Positions 1 to 12,100 of a DNA stretch of 64,000 bases are shown piece after piece. Numbering within the stretch: position 1 is the stretch's first letter; each line of letters opens with the position of its first letter. The notes beneath the pieces are model-generated. The model saw only the letters and a program-made list of their open reading frames with translations. It ran no database searches and had not been told where the DNA came from. A program made the position numbers and the translations under genes. Source of the DNA: Hydrangea macrophylla (Eukaryota; Streptophyta; Magnoliopsida; Cornales; Hydrangeaceae); assembly GCA_033977485.1 (NCBI GenBank), contig CM066988.1, positions 3,231,501 to 3,295,500 of the forward strand, given 5' to 3'.

Positions 1-152
1 AAGATATCTGACACCATTAACAGCACCAACAGTCAAGAGTCCAGAGACAGCCTGCCTTGCACTTGAAACCATAACTTTACGCCTCACAACCTTCTTCATG
101 CACTCTCCCGCCTCTTCTCTAGAACCAACCACAACTTCACGAATAACTTGAC
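1..152 (-). CDS. TAM41: TAM41 exon 10 (cut by window edge)
   Basis: Acceptor ...TGCGTAG at 153-154. Enters in phase 1 (completes the GGT glycine codon begun in exon 9) and is open for 50 further codons to the edge. Reads QVIREVVVGSREEAGE and then the C-terminal block SSARQAVSGLLTVGAVNG, which is typical of plant TAM41. The stop codon lies outside the window. Confidence 0.93.
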
Positions 153-3100
153 CTACGCAGATGTGACTTGAATTCAATCATTGCTCTTACTAGAGCCAGA
201 TAAGGAAACATCTTATTAATCCCTTTGTTTTGACATAAAACAATTTCCAGAAAATACTCTCAAGCTTTTTCGCTGTTTGGTTGTCCCTAAAATATTTTGC
301 AAAGATTTTCAGCAAATGAACGTAGCTTTAAACGCTGAAAATTTTGCCGAAAAATTTTAGTAAGTCATTGTCTGGGATAATACTTAAAGAGGCGAAACGC
401 CCAATTAATCAACATTTATGTGTACTAATATACAGATATATGCACATACTCACATGGTGGTGGATATATACATACACAAATATGATGTGCATGTACATGA
501 AAATATATTCATGCATATACTAATTCATACATATGGTGCATACAATGAGACAAGCATAAATTCTTGCTCGTTTAGTATTAATACAAGGTAATGTTAAAAA
601 ACTATATTAGACCTTCAAAATTCTTAAAACTGCATTGTGTTATTACTTGTAAAATATTTTCAAGTGTCAACCAAACACAAAAAAAATAGGAAGGAAAATG
701 AGTTTTTTCATTTAAAACATTGTACATGAAAAACATTTCCCAACACAAACTATTTTATGTTGAAACAATTAGAGCAGCATAAATCCAAATACAATACTCT
801 GCATCAGATATCCATCTGAGATCTGCACAAGAACTTCAATAACACGTTTTTCCCAAAGGCGCAGTATTATTGAGTTTATGCAGCATGTATACAATAATAT
901 TTGAAATTTGGAAACTGAGCAATATTTATTAGAAACGTTTCATATTAGTTCAACAATGTAAGTCGTGTTTCGTACCAGAGTTGCTCATTTTTTTCTTCTC
1001 TCCTAGCTTCATCCCCATTTGGCTTCTGACTGTTTGAGGAAGAAAAGAAACGAGCGAGGAAGCTGCAGATAAACCACAATCCTGGTGTTGGGAGGTTGAA
1101 ACATATTAGAGATTTGGAGGCAAGTTTGACAAGGAATTTGTCATATACAGAGTGTTGTCTTACATTGTCTGAATTTCTCAATCACAATAAAACGTTCAGA
1201 ACATAAAAAAATACTGTCACAAAAAGAACATTAAACTGGAGAGATTGTGAACACCACATGACCAAAACTGATAAGCAAGCTAAAAAGTTGGATATGAAAC
1301 AATTTCGGGAGTCACGGGGGTCCTACACTAGTAGTTTGCATGAAACTATGAAAGCATAGGTTTGGGTATTGCGCGCACGACTAAAACTTAAAATCCTTAG
1401 GTTTTGGACATATAGACCCTCACAATGTGCTTCAGAAGTGGTACAATTTTGAGTATCCCATACTAGCAGTTTGCACAAAACCATAGATTTGGTATTGGGT
1501 ATATCACCAAAACTGTAAGTACTCGCGTTTTGAACACAATATTGCCCCTAGTTCTCGTATAAGCCCTCCAAAGCGTTTTAGAAGTGGTACAATCTTGGTA
1601 TCACGGGTGTCCATAGGTTGGGAATTGACCATATAATACCCATCCTGGGGATGATTACGCTTCCCAGATCTTGATCCTAGTAGATAAAATGGTAACATTT
1701 TTGTGATACTACACTGAACTACAAGTGTAATTTCATGGCAGAAATAGATGCCAAACAGTAAATTATCTCCAAATATATTGATGGGTAAATATTGAGCCTC
1801 CTTTGAGAAAATAAAATTAACAGTGAAAAGAAACAAATGCTAAAGCAGTTTCAGATTTAGAACTTGAGGGTCTGGATAGACCTGAGATACATTTAGACCA
1901 CCAGATGATGAAAATCTCAACAAGTCCTTAGTTGCAAAATCTTCTAGAAACGGCTTGTACATTGTTTGAAATAAATCGAACTGCCCTTGCACAATCTTCC
2001 GCACCTGAAGCAGGTGGTATAAATGTCAAAAAGGAAATAACAGGTAGCAAAGACATTAATTATGGTCACTTAGGAGTTAGGGCCTGTTTGGGAATGCTTA
2101 AAATTGGACATGGTTTATGTTAAACATTGTTGGCCCATTATCTACAAGCACAAGCTTTTGGAGTAATTGTCAACTTAACCGGGTATCAGAACCTTGTTTG
2201 TAGGAGGTGTTGCTTTCAAACTCTCCATTCCCGTTTTGGTGTGCATATTTGCACTTTGTTAATTGTCTCCATTGTGGCGGAGTTTGGTTTGTTGCCTCTC
2301 AATGTACGAGACGGGGTCGCACGTGAGAGGGGGAGTTAAAGCTTAATAAACACCGTTGGCCCATTCTATGAAAGCTTAAGCTTTTGGAGCAACTGAGTTT
2401 AGTCCGAGTCTCACTTTTATGATAACTAAGGTTCTGTGGGTTGGACAAAGAACCAGTTTAACAGAGACCTGTGCAAGAAAATGAAATACTTGAGTTTATA
2501 GAACCGGTTCACTTATGAGTTATAAACCACAAAATCGGCTCATTGTCTTCCCAAACAGCTCCTTAGCCTTCTAAACCAAAGAAATTCTATGTCATATGTT
2601 GAGTGCCCTCCAAAAACATGTAACCAAATAGAGGCAAAATCTAAGAAATTTGATTAATGATCCCTATTTAACCGCCAATGGCAATATCAGAGACATTACT
2701 ATCAAACTATGATATGTTTGGCGGCAAACCTTATTCCTGTCCTCCGCGAAAAGCATACGCAGGTCACCCATATATGAAAGGCTACATATTTTGGCATACA
2801 AATCTTCCTGCAAAACCATCAAATTATTCAACACGTCTAATACTACCATTTGTGATTCTTAGGCTCTGTTTGGTTCATGAATTTAGGGCATGTTTGGTTG
2901 CCCCTTTAAATTGAATGGTTTCATTCAAATTTTGTATAAAAGGTAAAGGCAAAATTCATCACCATGAATGAATCCATTTACAAATGTGAGAGATTTCACC
3001 ATATTTCTTCTTATGATGCAATTTGTTCATTTTTCTAGAATGCCAAAATTCATGATTGCAAGTCTCATTTTTGAGACGAGCATCCGTTTTCTAAATGAAA

Positions 3101-6100
3101 CCATTCATGCTCTTCATCTTTTTATATAAAATTGTATACCGAAACATGAATGGAATTATTTCATTCAAGGACAACCAAACAGGCCCTTAGTAAGACAAAA
3201 TAAAACATTGAGGAAAACATTTTTTTTTTGTTTGGTTAATGTTGAATTGGAGCATCCAACCCAAAACCAATTGGCAATGGGTGGAGTGGGCCCTTGAACT
3301 TATATATTGAGTAGTTAGGTTATAAGTCCCCGATGTGGGACAAACAATCTCAACACGCCCCCGCACATGTGGCATGACTGAGAACAAACATGTGGATTAT
3401 TGAGATAGGGTGACGTAGAGCACACGTGGACAAATTGGCCCAACAATGACCTGCTTTGATACCATGTTGAATTGGAGTATCCAACCCAAAACCAATTGGC
3501 AATGGGTAGAGTGGCCCTTGAACTATATATTGAGTAGCTAGGTTATAAGTCCCCGATGTGGGACAAACAATCGCAACAGTTAATAAGAAAACAGTAATGA
3601 AAATACAAAGGAAAAGACAAAAGTGCAAAATAAATTAAAAATTTTGTAACTTTGTGATTTTTCTTTTAAAATTTTTCAAAAACAAAAATTGAAAAATGTG
3701 TTTGGTAATTGTTTCTATTTATCTTTTTCTTAGTTCTTTGGAAAACGAAAACCAAAAACATGTTAATCATTCCCCTTTTTCCTTTCTTTTATTTTATGAA
3801 AACGACAACAAAATTGGGCAATGAAAAAAGAAGTTTCCAGTTTTTGTTTATATATATATATATAAAGACTAGTTTTCGTTTGCAGAATTTAGAATTCTGA
3901 AAACTAGAAATGTTACCATAAGGGCCGAAGGATATAGTTTTCATTCTCATTTTCCTTCTCCTTCTCTTATGTTTTTTCTAAATCCACCTACCAAACAGAG
4001 ACTAATTTGATGGTGTTGGAATTAAGAAAGTTTAGGGATTTTATTTCTTTCCTTATGAGGTCATGTTGACCATATTATCTTATTTGATTTCTCCTTAATT
4101 GCTCTTTATTTTCTTTCCCTTCTTAATCATCTTGTAAATATATATATACAGTGAGGATGAATAAAGTTTTTTATCCTTTCTCAAAATACTTTTTGGTATC
4201 AGAGCCTTGGTTTAAGCTAACCCTCTCACCACCGCAACCCCTCACCACCACCATCTCACCACCCCTGTCCTTGCCGGCAACAAACCCACCACCCTTGGTT
4301 TCGCCGCAACCCCCTCTGCCCCTCCAGCCCTTGCCGCAACAGTACCACTAACCCTAGCCCTCACCGAACCTCTTCTACCCCTCGGCGCACCACCAGGCCT
4401 TACCAGGCCTTTCCGCAGCTTGTCCGGCTGCGTGTTTGTCCCTGTGGACACCTTTTCAATGTATTAGAAGCCTCCGTGCTCTCTCGTCATTACCTTGCAG
4501 CCTGTCTGGCTGCCTGTCTGTCTCGCGGGCTCTCCGATAATGTCAGGTGATCAAGTGTAAGTGTCTGATTGCCTCAGTCCTTCGTTGCTGCGTGTTATAC
4601 AGCAATTCTTGGAGCCTGCTTCTCTCGTCTTTGTGATTTTATTGTCTCGCTTCCATGGGTGATCCTCCCAAATCAGTTACTACCCCGTCTGCTCCTACCT
4701 CGGCTCGTCTGGACGCCCCTCTGTCTCATCCACCCGCTCAACGGGTGACTAGTGTCTTGTTGAATGGGAAGAATTTCCATGCCTGGTCTAATTCTCTTCG
4801 CCTCTATCTTGGAGGCAAACGGAAGATTGACTGGTTACTCGGTAATTCTCCTAAACCTGCGGAAACTGATGCTACATATGATGAGTGGTTTACCGACAAT
4901 TGCATCATCTTGGGGTGGATGTTTAATTCGATGGAAGAGCGGATATATCATATGTTCATGTACCACAACACTGTTCATGGGCTTTGGACTGCTTTAACTA
5001 AAATGTATGCCCACGCTCATTCGGATTCACGTATCTTTGAGCTTTACCAGGACATCTCTCATGCCTCCCAGGCCACCTTGGGTCACTCTGTTTCTGATTT
5101 CTTTGGATATTTACAAACTCGTTGGGAGGAGTTAGCTCAGTATGAGCCCATTAGTGATTTCCCGAATGATGGGGAGGTTGAGGTCAAACGTCTTGACCGT
5201 CGACATACATATCAGTTCTTGATGGGCCTAAAGCCTGAGTTCGAGGCCCTGCGCACCCAGATTTTGAATACTTCACCTATGCCCTCTTTATTTGAGGCCT
5301 TTGCCACCGTGGAAGGTGACGAACGTCGCCGTCGCCTGTTGTCTCCACCATCTGGGCATACTTCTCCAGTCTCTGATCAGATGGCTTTGGCTGCCCGCTC
5401 AGGCCCACGCCCCGTTTTTGGTAAATCTTCAGGACCTCGCCCTATTTTTAGTGCCCCATCGGGCCCCCGTCCTGCTGGCAACCGTCCGTATTGCCAGCAC
5501 TGTCATCAGCTTGGTCACTCTATTGATCGTTGCTTTGATCTCCATCCTGAGTTGAAACAGCAATATAATAAAACTCGGGCTACTGGTCGTGGGAAGAGTG
5601 TTCCTCGTACGGGTGCTATTGTTGAGACGGCTCCGCCTCCGCCTGATTATAATGAACTTCAGTCTCAGATTGCCCAGCTACAGTCACATTTGGGCCTTGG
5701 TACCCTCTCCTCGACTGCTTTGGGTTCTACTGCTGCTATTGCTACAGGTACTCCGACTGCTCTCCATGGTAAGTCTGCTCATCCTACTTGGATTCTGGAT
5801 TCCGGCGCTAATAATCATATGACTGGTGAGCTCTCTTTTTTTACTTCCTCGTTTACTTCCATTGACCAGTCAGTTCGTATTGCTGATGGGTCCTTTGTTC
5901 CTGTTCGTAGCCAGGGTGATGCATATTTATCTCCAGACATCACTCTTTCGTATGTTTATTTTATCCCTAATTTTGCATACAATCTTTTGTCTGTAAATCG
6001 TTTAGCCAAAGATCATAACTGTGCAGTTGTGTTCTTACCCAGTTGTTGTTATTTGCAGGACCTGACTTCGAAGAAGATTTTTGGCAGGGCTCATGAGCGT

Positions 6101-9100
6101 GATGGTCTCTACTACTTTGGTGATACTCAGCCTCCCACAGTGTCCTCCGGCTTGCAAGCTACTGCCTCTCCTGTTTCCAATAATTTAGTTCTACCAGATT
6201 CAAATAATTATGTTTTCTCTCTTAAGACCTTAGATTTGTGGCATGCCCGTTTAGGACATGTAAATTTTCAGTATTTATGTTGGTTGTTTCCTCCATTAAA
6301 TAAAACTTGCAAAGATTTTCATTTTAAATGTGTAGTTTGTGAATTGTCAAAACATACACGCACCTCTTATATTCCTCGCATGCACCGAGCACCTTGTGCT
6401 TTTGATCTTATTCATTCTGATGTTTGGGGCCCTTCACCTACCATGGCCCTGTCACATCATCGATATTACGTCACATTTATTGATGATTACACCCGTTGTA
6501 CTTGGGTTTATCTTCTGAGAAAAAAATCTGAAGTTTTTTCTTGCTTTAGAAATTTTTTACAGATGGTTAAAACCCAATTTCAAACTATTGTACGTAACAT
6601 TCGGTCTGATAATGGCCGAGAATATATTACTGATGAGTTTAGGGCTGCTCTTAACAAGGATGGGATCCTCCAACAACTTACATGTCCCTATACTCCTGAA
6701 CAAAATGGTGTGGCAGAACGAAAGAACCGTCATATCATGTCTGTGGTTCGATGTCTTTTGTGTGGTATGGGTGTTCCTAAATATTTTTGGGATATGGCTG
6801 TCCTCACTGCCACGTATCTAATAAATTGTACCCCAAGTCGTGTCCTTCTTGGGAAATCACCCCTTCATGTCCTTAAGCCTGGTAGTACTCTTTTCCCAAT
6901 TGTGCCTCGTGTTTTCGGCTGTACTTGCTTTGTTCAAAATAAAAGCCCTACTCGCACCAAACTGGATAATAAGGCTGTTCGCTGTGTTTTCCTAGGATAC
7001 TCATCCATGTCAAAAGGTTATCGATGTTATGATCCTCTCACACGTCATTTCTATAACTCTTTGGATGTTACGTTTCTTGAAACTGTCCCTTTTTATCCAG
7101 GCTCGTCACCCCCAGCGTCTGTAGACCCTGTTGTGGAAGATACTTCTGTACAACCACGCCCTGTTCCTGTCTTTGAGTCATTACCACCTGTTATTTCTCA
7201 TGCTCCATTGCAGGTTTATTCACGACGCCAGCACGCTCCTGCTCCCCTGCCAACTTCTTCTCCGGAATCAGGTATCACCTCTCCTCCTTTAGCTTCTACT
7301 CTTTCTCCTGCTACTGTTCCTGATACTACTCATGATACTACTCCTGATATTACTCTTGGTACTGTTCCCCCCCCCCCTTCCCCCCGTTATCCCACTCGTG
7401 TTCGTCGGCCCCCTTCCCGTTTTCTTATTTCCCAAAGTACTAACCATCCCATTTCCAAGTATATTTCTTATCAGGGATTGTCAAGTGCTTTTTCATCATT
7501 TATTAGTGCAGTTGATTCAGTTCCCATTCCTCGTTCTGTTCATGAGGCTCTTCAGAATCCTAAATGGGTGGCTGCTATGGAGGCAGAAATGAGTGCTCTT
7601 CAGGGCAATCAGACGTGGGATCTTGTGGCTCTCCCAGCTGGTGAGCGCACTGTTGGGTGTAAGTGGGTCTTCAATGTTAAATATTTGGCGGATGGTTCTA
7701 TTGATAGGTATAAAGCCCGGTTGGTTGCTAAGGGTTTTACGCAGGTTCCTGGTAAGGACTTTGGTGCTACCTTTGCTCCTGTGGCTAAGTTAACCACTGT
7801 TCGTCTTCTTGTGTCGCTTGCTGCATCTTATTCTTGGCCTCTTCATCAGCTGGATGTGAAGAATGCATTTCTTAATGGTGATCTGTCTGAAACGATTTAT
7901 ATGGATCCGCCGCCTGGTTTTCGGGCTCAGGGGGAGTATTCGGGGAAAGTATGTCGTCTCCGAAAATCTCTCTATGGTTTGAAACAGTCTCCCCGAGCAT
8001 GGTTTCAGCGTTTCAGCAATGTGGTACTTACTATGGGATTTATTCGGTGTCATTCCGACCATACCTGCTTTATTCGTCATAATTCCCAAGGCCAGTGTCT
8101 TATTATCTCGGTTTATGTTGATGATATTATTATTACAGGTGATGATGCATCAGGCAATATTCAAGTGAAGCGTGATCTTGGGGTGTCCTTTGATATTAAG
8201 GATTTGGGTCCTTTGAGGTACTTTCTGGGCATTGAGGTGGCTCGGTCTCGTCAAGGTATTTCCTTATCTCAGCGAAAGTATGCTCTTGATCTCCTTCAGG
8301 ATACGGGCATGCTTGGGTGTAGACCGGCCTCTTCACCTATGGATCCAAATCTGAAGTTATCCACCGAGTTGGGTGAGTTACTTCCTGACCCCTCGGTTTA
8401 TCAGCGTCTTGTGGGACGTCTCATTTATTTGACGAACACTAGACCGGATCTGACATTTGCGGTTAGTGTTGTGAGCCAGTTCATGCATTCACCTCGTACT
8501 TCGCATTTGGATGTTGTGTATCATATTCTTCGCTATCTTAAGACCTGTCCTGGTCTCGGTCTATTCTTTCAAACAGGAGTACAGTCAGGTCTCTCCTGTT
8601 TTACAGATGCTGATTATGCGGGATCGAAAAGTGATAGACGCTCTACTTCTGGTTTGTGCACTTTTTGTGATAATCATCTCATATCTTGGAAAAGCAAGAA
8701 ACAAGCAGTGGTCTCGCGTTCTTCAGCCGAAGCAGAGTATCGTGCTATGGCTCAGGGGACTTGTGAGCTACTCTGGCTTCGATCTCTTCTGGATGAGTTA
8801 GGGTTCCCAGTGATGGACTCATCCAGTCTCTTCTGTGATAACAAGTCTGCCATTATGTTATCTTCTGATTCTGTCCTCCATGAGAGAACAAAGCATATAG
8901 AAGTTGATATCCATTTTATTCGTGAGAAAGTTCAATCAGGGGTTATCTCACCTAGCTTTGTTCCCTCACAAGAACAAACCGCGGATATGTTCACCAAGTC
9001 TGTTGGTCCGGGTCTCCTTCAGTCATCTCTTCGCAAGCTAGGGCTCAGCAATATCTTCGCCCCAGCTTGAGGGGGAGTGTTGGAATTAAGAAAGTTTAGG

Positions 9101-12100
9101 GATTTTATTTCTTTCCTTATGAGGTCATGTTGACCATATTATCTTATTTGATTTCTCCTTAATTGCTCTTTATTTTCTTTCCCTTCTTAATCATCTTGTA
9201 AATATATATATACAGTGAGGATGAATAAAGTTTTTTATCCCTTCTCAAAATACTTTTGATGGTATAGTTGAAAAAGAATCAAACCTCACTGAATTCAGAT
9301 GGCAAAAGGAGGAGAGCAGCAGAGGTTGCAGCTCTCAAATTGACAGAGTTTACATAACCAATCTCCAAACTATCCAGCAGTATATGAACCTGGAAGGAGA
9401 AAGCAGAGTTTTCTTCTGAAGTCTGATAAAATAAAAAAGATGGGATACCGCGATTAAATGAATAAAAACCGTAGAGGAAGATATCAGCAGAATGTAGTAG
9501 TCTCTACCTCAGTTCATTTGATTCACAAAATAACATTAACCAGTGCATATCTATAAACCCAACTTGTTTTCCAACTCAAAAGAGAACTTGCAAGCATTCA
9601 AATCTTGAGTACAAGGCTAATATTCCACAGGAATGAAACAGACAAAGCACTAAAAATCATCTATATTGACGAGAACCAAAACCACATACTCGATTTCTCA
9701 ATGCAGTCCCTACCTCAGTTCATCCGATTCAGAGAACAGACAAAAACCAGTGTATATCTATATACTCAACTTAGGCTCCTTTTAGTTTGCACATTTAGAG
9801 AAGGAAAACGGAAAAGAAGAGATGCGGATAACAGTTTCCCTACTGTTTTCCTCCATGCTTAAATAACACTAGAATATACAAGAGGAACTCAAGAAGAGAA
9901 AGAAGTCACTCACAAAACATAGAAATTTATTTATTTTTCACCATATTTCCTTTTCCTGCCTATACTCCTCAAGTTTACCTTACTAACCAAACAGAGAAAA
10001 GTGCAAGGTTTTTTTTTATTCTTCCTCACCAAATCCATGTACGAAACATACTACTTTCCAACTCAAAACAGACTACTTTCTGACCAAACAATTTCTGCCC
10101 CTAGTGGGCTTTCCTTGTTGATGTGGTCCAAGGGGTGTTTTGAATTGTCCCACATTGCCCGGGTAGAGACCTCGTATGTGTTTCTTATAAACTTGGGCAA
10201 TCCTCCCCTCACAAGGAGTCTTTTGTGGGAGAGTCAGGCCCCTTTGTAGGGCTTTCTACATGGTATCAGAGCTAGGTTGGCCTCTACCCCTAGTGGGCTT
10301 TCCCTGTTGACGTGGTCCAGCGGGTGTGTTGAATTGTCCCACACTGCCCGGGTAGAGACCCCGTCAAATCTCCAACCCCTACCAAATTTGTTTTTTTTTC
10401 CATCCCATAGATGTTAACTTCTCAATCCCGAGCCTTAAAAAATAACCTAAACACTTTTTTATGTTTTGTTTGACAGATTGCAATGTTATAATCGACACTA
10501 CAAAGACTTAAATTATCTATTCTACTCCAAATTTATTTCCCACGCACTGCAAGAGGCTTTAAATGATTGGTCAACAAAAGCATGATAAGAAGTGATGAGG
10601 TGGCAGGGCAGGAGGCAGAATTATGGTTAGTCCCAAATACTTACAGACATGGCTGTTAGAATTGACTATTCACGATTCGAATCATTCGATTCATATGATT
10701 CGATTCGATTTGGTTCTCATACTGAACGATTTGAATTATGCCTATGCATTAGAATCGATATGAATCGTCCAATTCATGGACGATCAACAATTCGATGCAC
10801 ACAATTCATACGATTTATAAAACTTTTGAGTTTCGCGAAGAAAAAGGTGTTGTCTTATTTCCTGTCCGTGTTACATGCCCTTCTATTCTTCACTTGAATT
10901 TGTTTACAAGTTGTTAAGTTACGAAATTTCAATATAAAAAGCTTTTGCTTGTGTGTAAATATAGGTGTGACTAGTTAGATAGTGCGAAGATTTTCATTTT
11001 CATTAGGAAATGAGCACTAATGCAATTCATGCATTGTCCTATTGACATTCATGTATGTACAGAAGAAGGGAAAGCTATCGCCAAGCTACATTGGACCGTT
11101 TGAAATTCTAGATCGCGTAGGAAAAGTAGCCTACAGGTTGGCATTACCACCCAAAATGTCGGGAGTTCATAACGTATTCAATGTTACTGCTAAAAAAATG
11201 CACACACATTTTCATATGAATGTACATACAATCATGTACACACATTCGTCTATGCTTACACAAATGTATTATCAGTTATTTCCTCAAAAAGTGAATCTTA
11301 CGATTCACAATTCATAATTTTGGCAAACCGATTTACGATTCGATTCACTATTTGACACCATTGCTTACAGACTTCTCAAAACTACTGGACTCGCTCCATG
11401 CAATGTAGCTCTACCACTCCTTGTAACGCAGTTTTACATTTCATGAAAAAGGACTCTCTAGGTGTAAAAAAAAAAAAAAAAAACCATCTCTTTCTATCAT
11501 TTTCTAGAAGGAAAGAGAAACCAAAAAAGAGGACAAGTCCAGAATATGGAAAGCATAAAAATGGAGGAGACAAGAATGGCACTTTAGGGAGGACATACAG
11601 GTTTTTGTAATCGACCACTCAAGTAGAACTTCTCCCACTTCAGTAAATCCTCAATCAAGTCATGCATTCGAACAACCCCGTATTTTATCATCTGTCAAAA
11701 ATTGCCTAAGAATGAAGTACTTAAGGAGACATCCTGACGGACTGCATATCAAGATATATAATAACCTGCTGAAGTTAGCAATCTAGATTAAATTATATAA
11801 ACGCACAGGAAAATATCATATGTTGAAGTCAATAAATGTTAGGTACCTTGTCATCCCAGGTAACAAACGGGTTGAAGTGCACTCCGACACCTATGTCATC
11901 TGCAACTTCAGTAATCTACAGGAACCAACCGAATATAAATTCTTACAATCTACAAGAACTAATTCAAGAGAGAGAGAGAGAGAGAGAGAGAGAGCAGCAC
12001 CAGCCTTGCCCCGCCGAGATTTACCGTCCATGAGGCATAGTGATCCCGGTTCATTTTAAGATTCTTGGTTGTAAAAGAAACAAATACGAATACACAAGAA

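Larger units (their letters stand above)
4014..9257 (+). mobile_element. Young, structurally complete Ty1/Copia retrotransposon in TAM41 intron 6
   Basis: 5244 bp with 180 bp LTRs that differ at one base, a perfect 5 bp target duplication gatgg (4009-4013 and 9258-9262), primer site TGGTATCAGAGC directly after the 5' LTR, one uninterrupted gag-pol frame and the purine tract gagggggag before the 3' LTR. It lies antisense to TAM41 and ends 27 bp from the last base of exon 6. The short LTRs resemble the Ale/Retrofit group, but the lineage was not tested. The LTR 3' terminus is TT rather than CA. Confidence 0.95.
2808..9284 (-). other. TAM41 intron 6, expanded by insertions
   Basis: 6477 bp. Donor GAG|GTTTGA (9284-9283), acceptor TTTTGCAG. 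It holds a PIF/Harbinger-like MITE, a TRIM, a probable MITE and a full Copia element. Removing the clearly bounded elements leaves under 0.7 kb of original intron. Confidence 0.88.

Noticed and set aside
945..1181. 78-codon minus-strand open frame over TAM41 exon 9
   Set aside because: It uses a different frame from the exon. Only the shifted frame joins exons 8 and 10 and matches the TAM41 family.
4194..4205. TGGTATCAGAGC-type strings as possible tRNA gene parts (also near 3453, 10261, 27446, 52247)
   Set aside because: Each is the 12-base primer site next to an LTR. No cloverleaf sequence surrounds any of them.
9605..9862. 85-codon plus-strand frame in TAM41 intron 5
   Set aside because: No recognisable motif, crosses a diverged non-coding repeat, and lies antisense in an intron.
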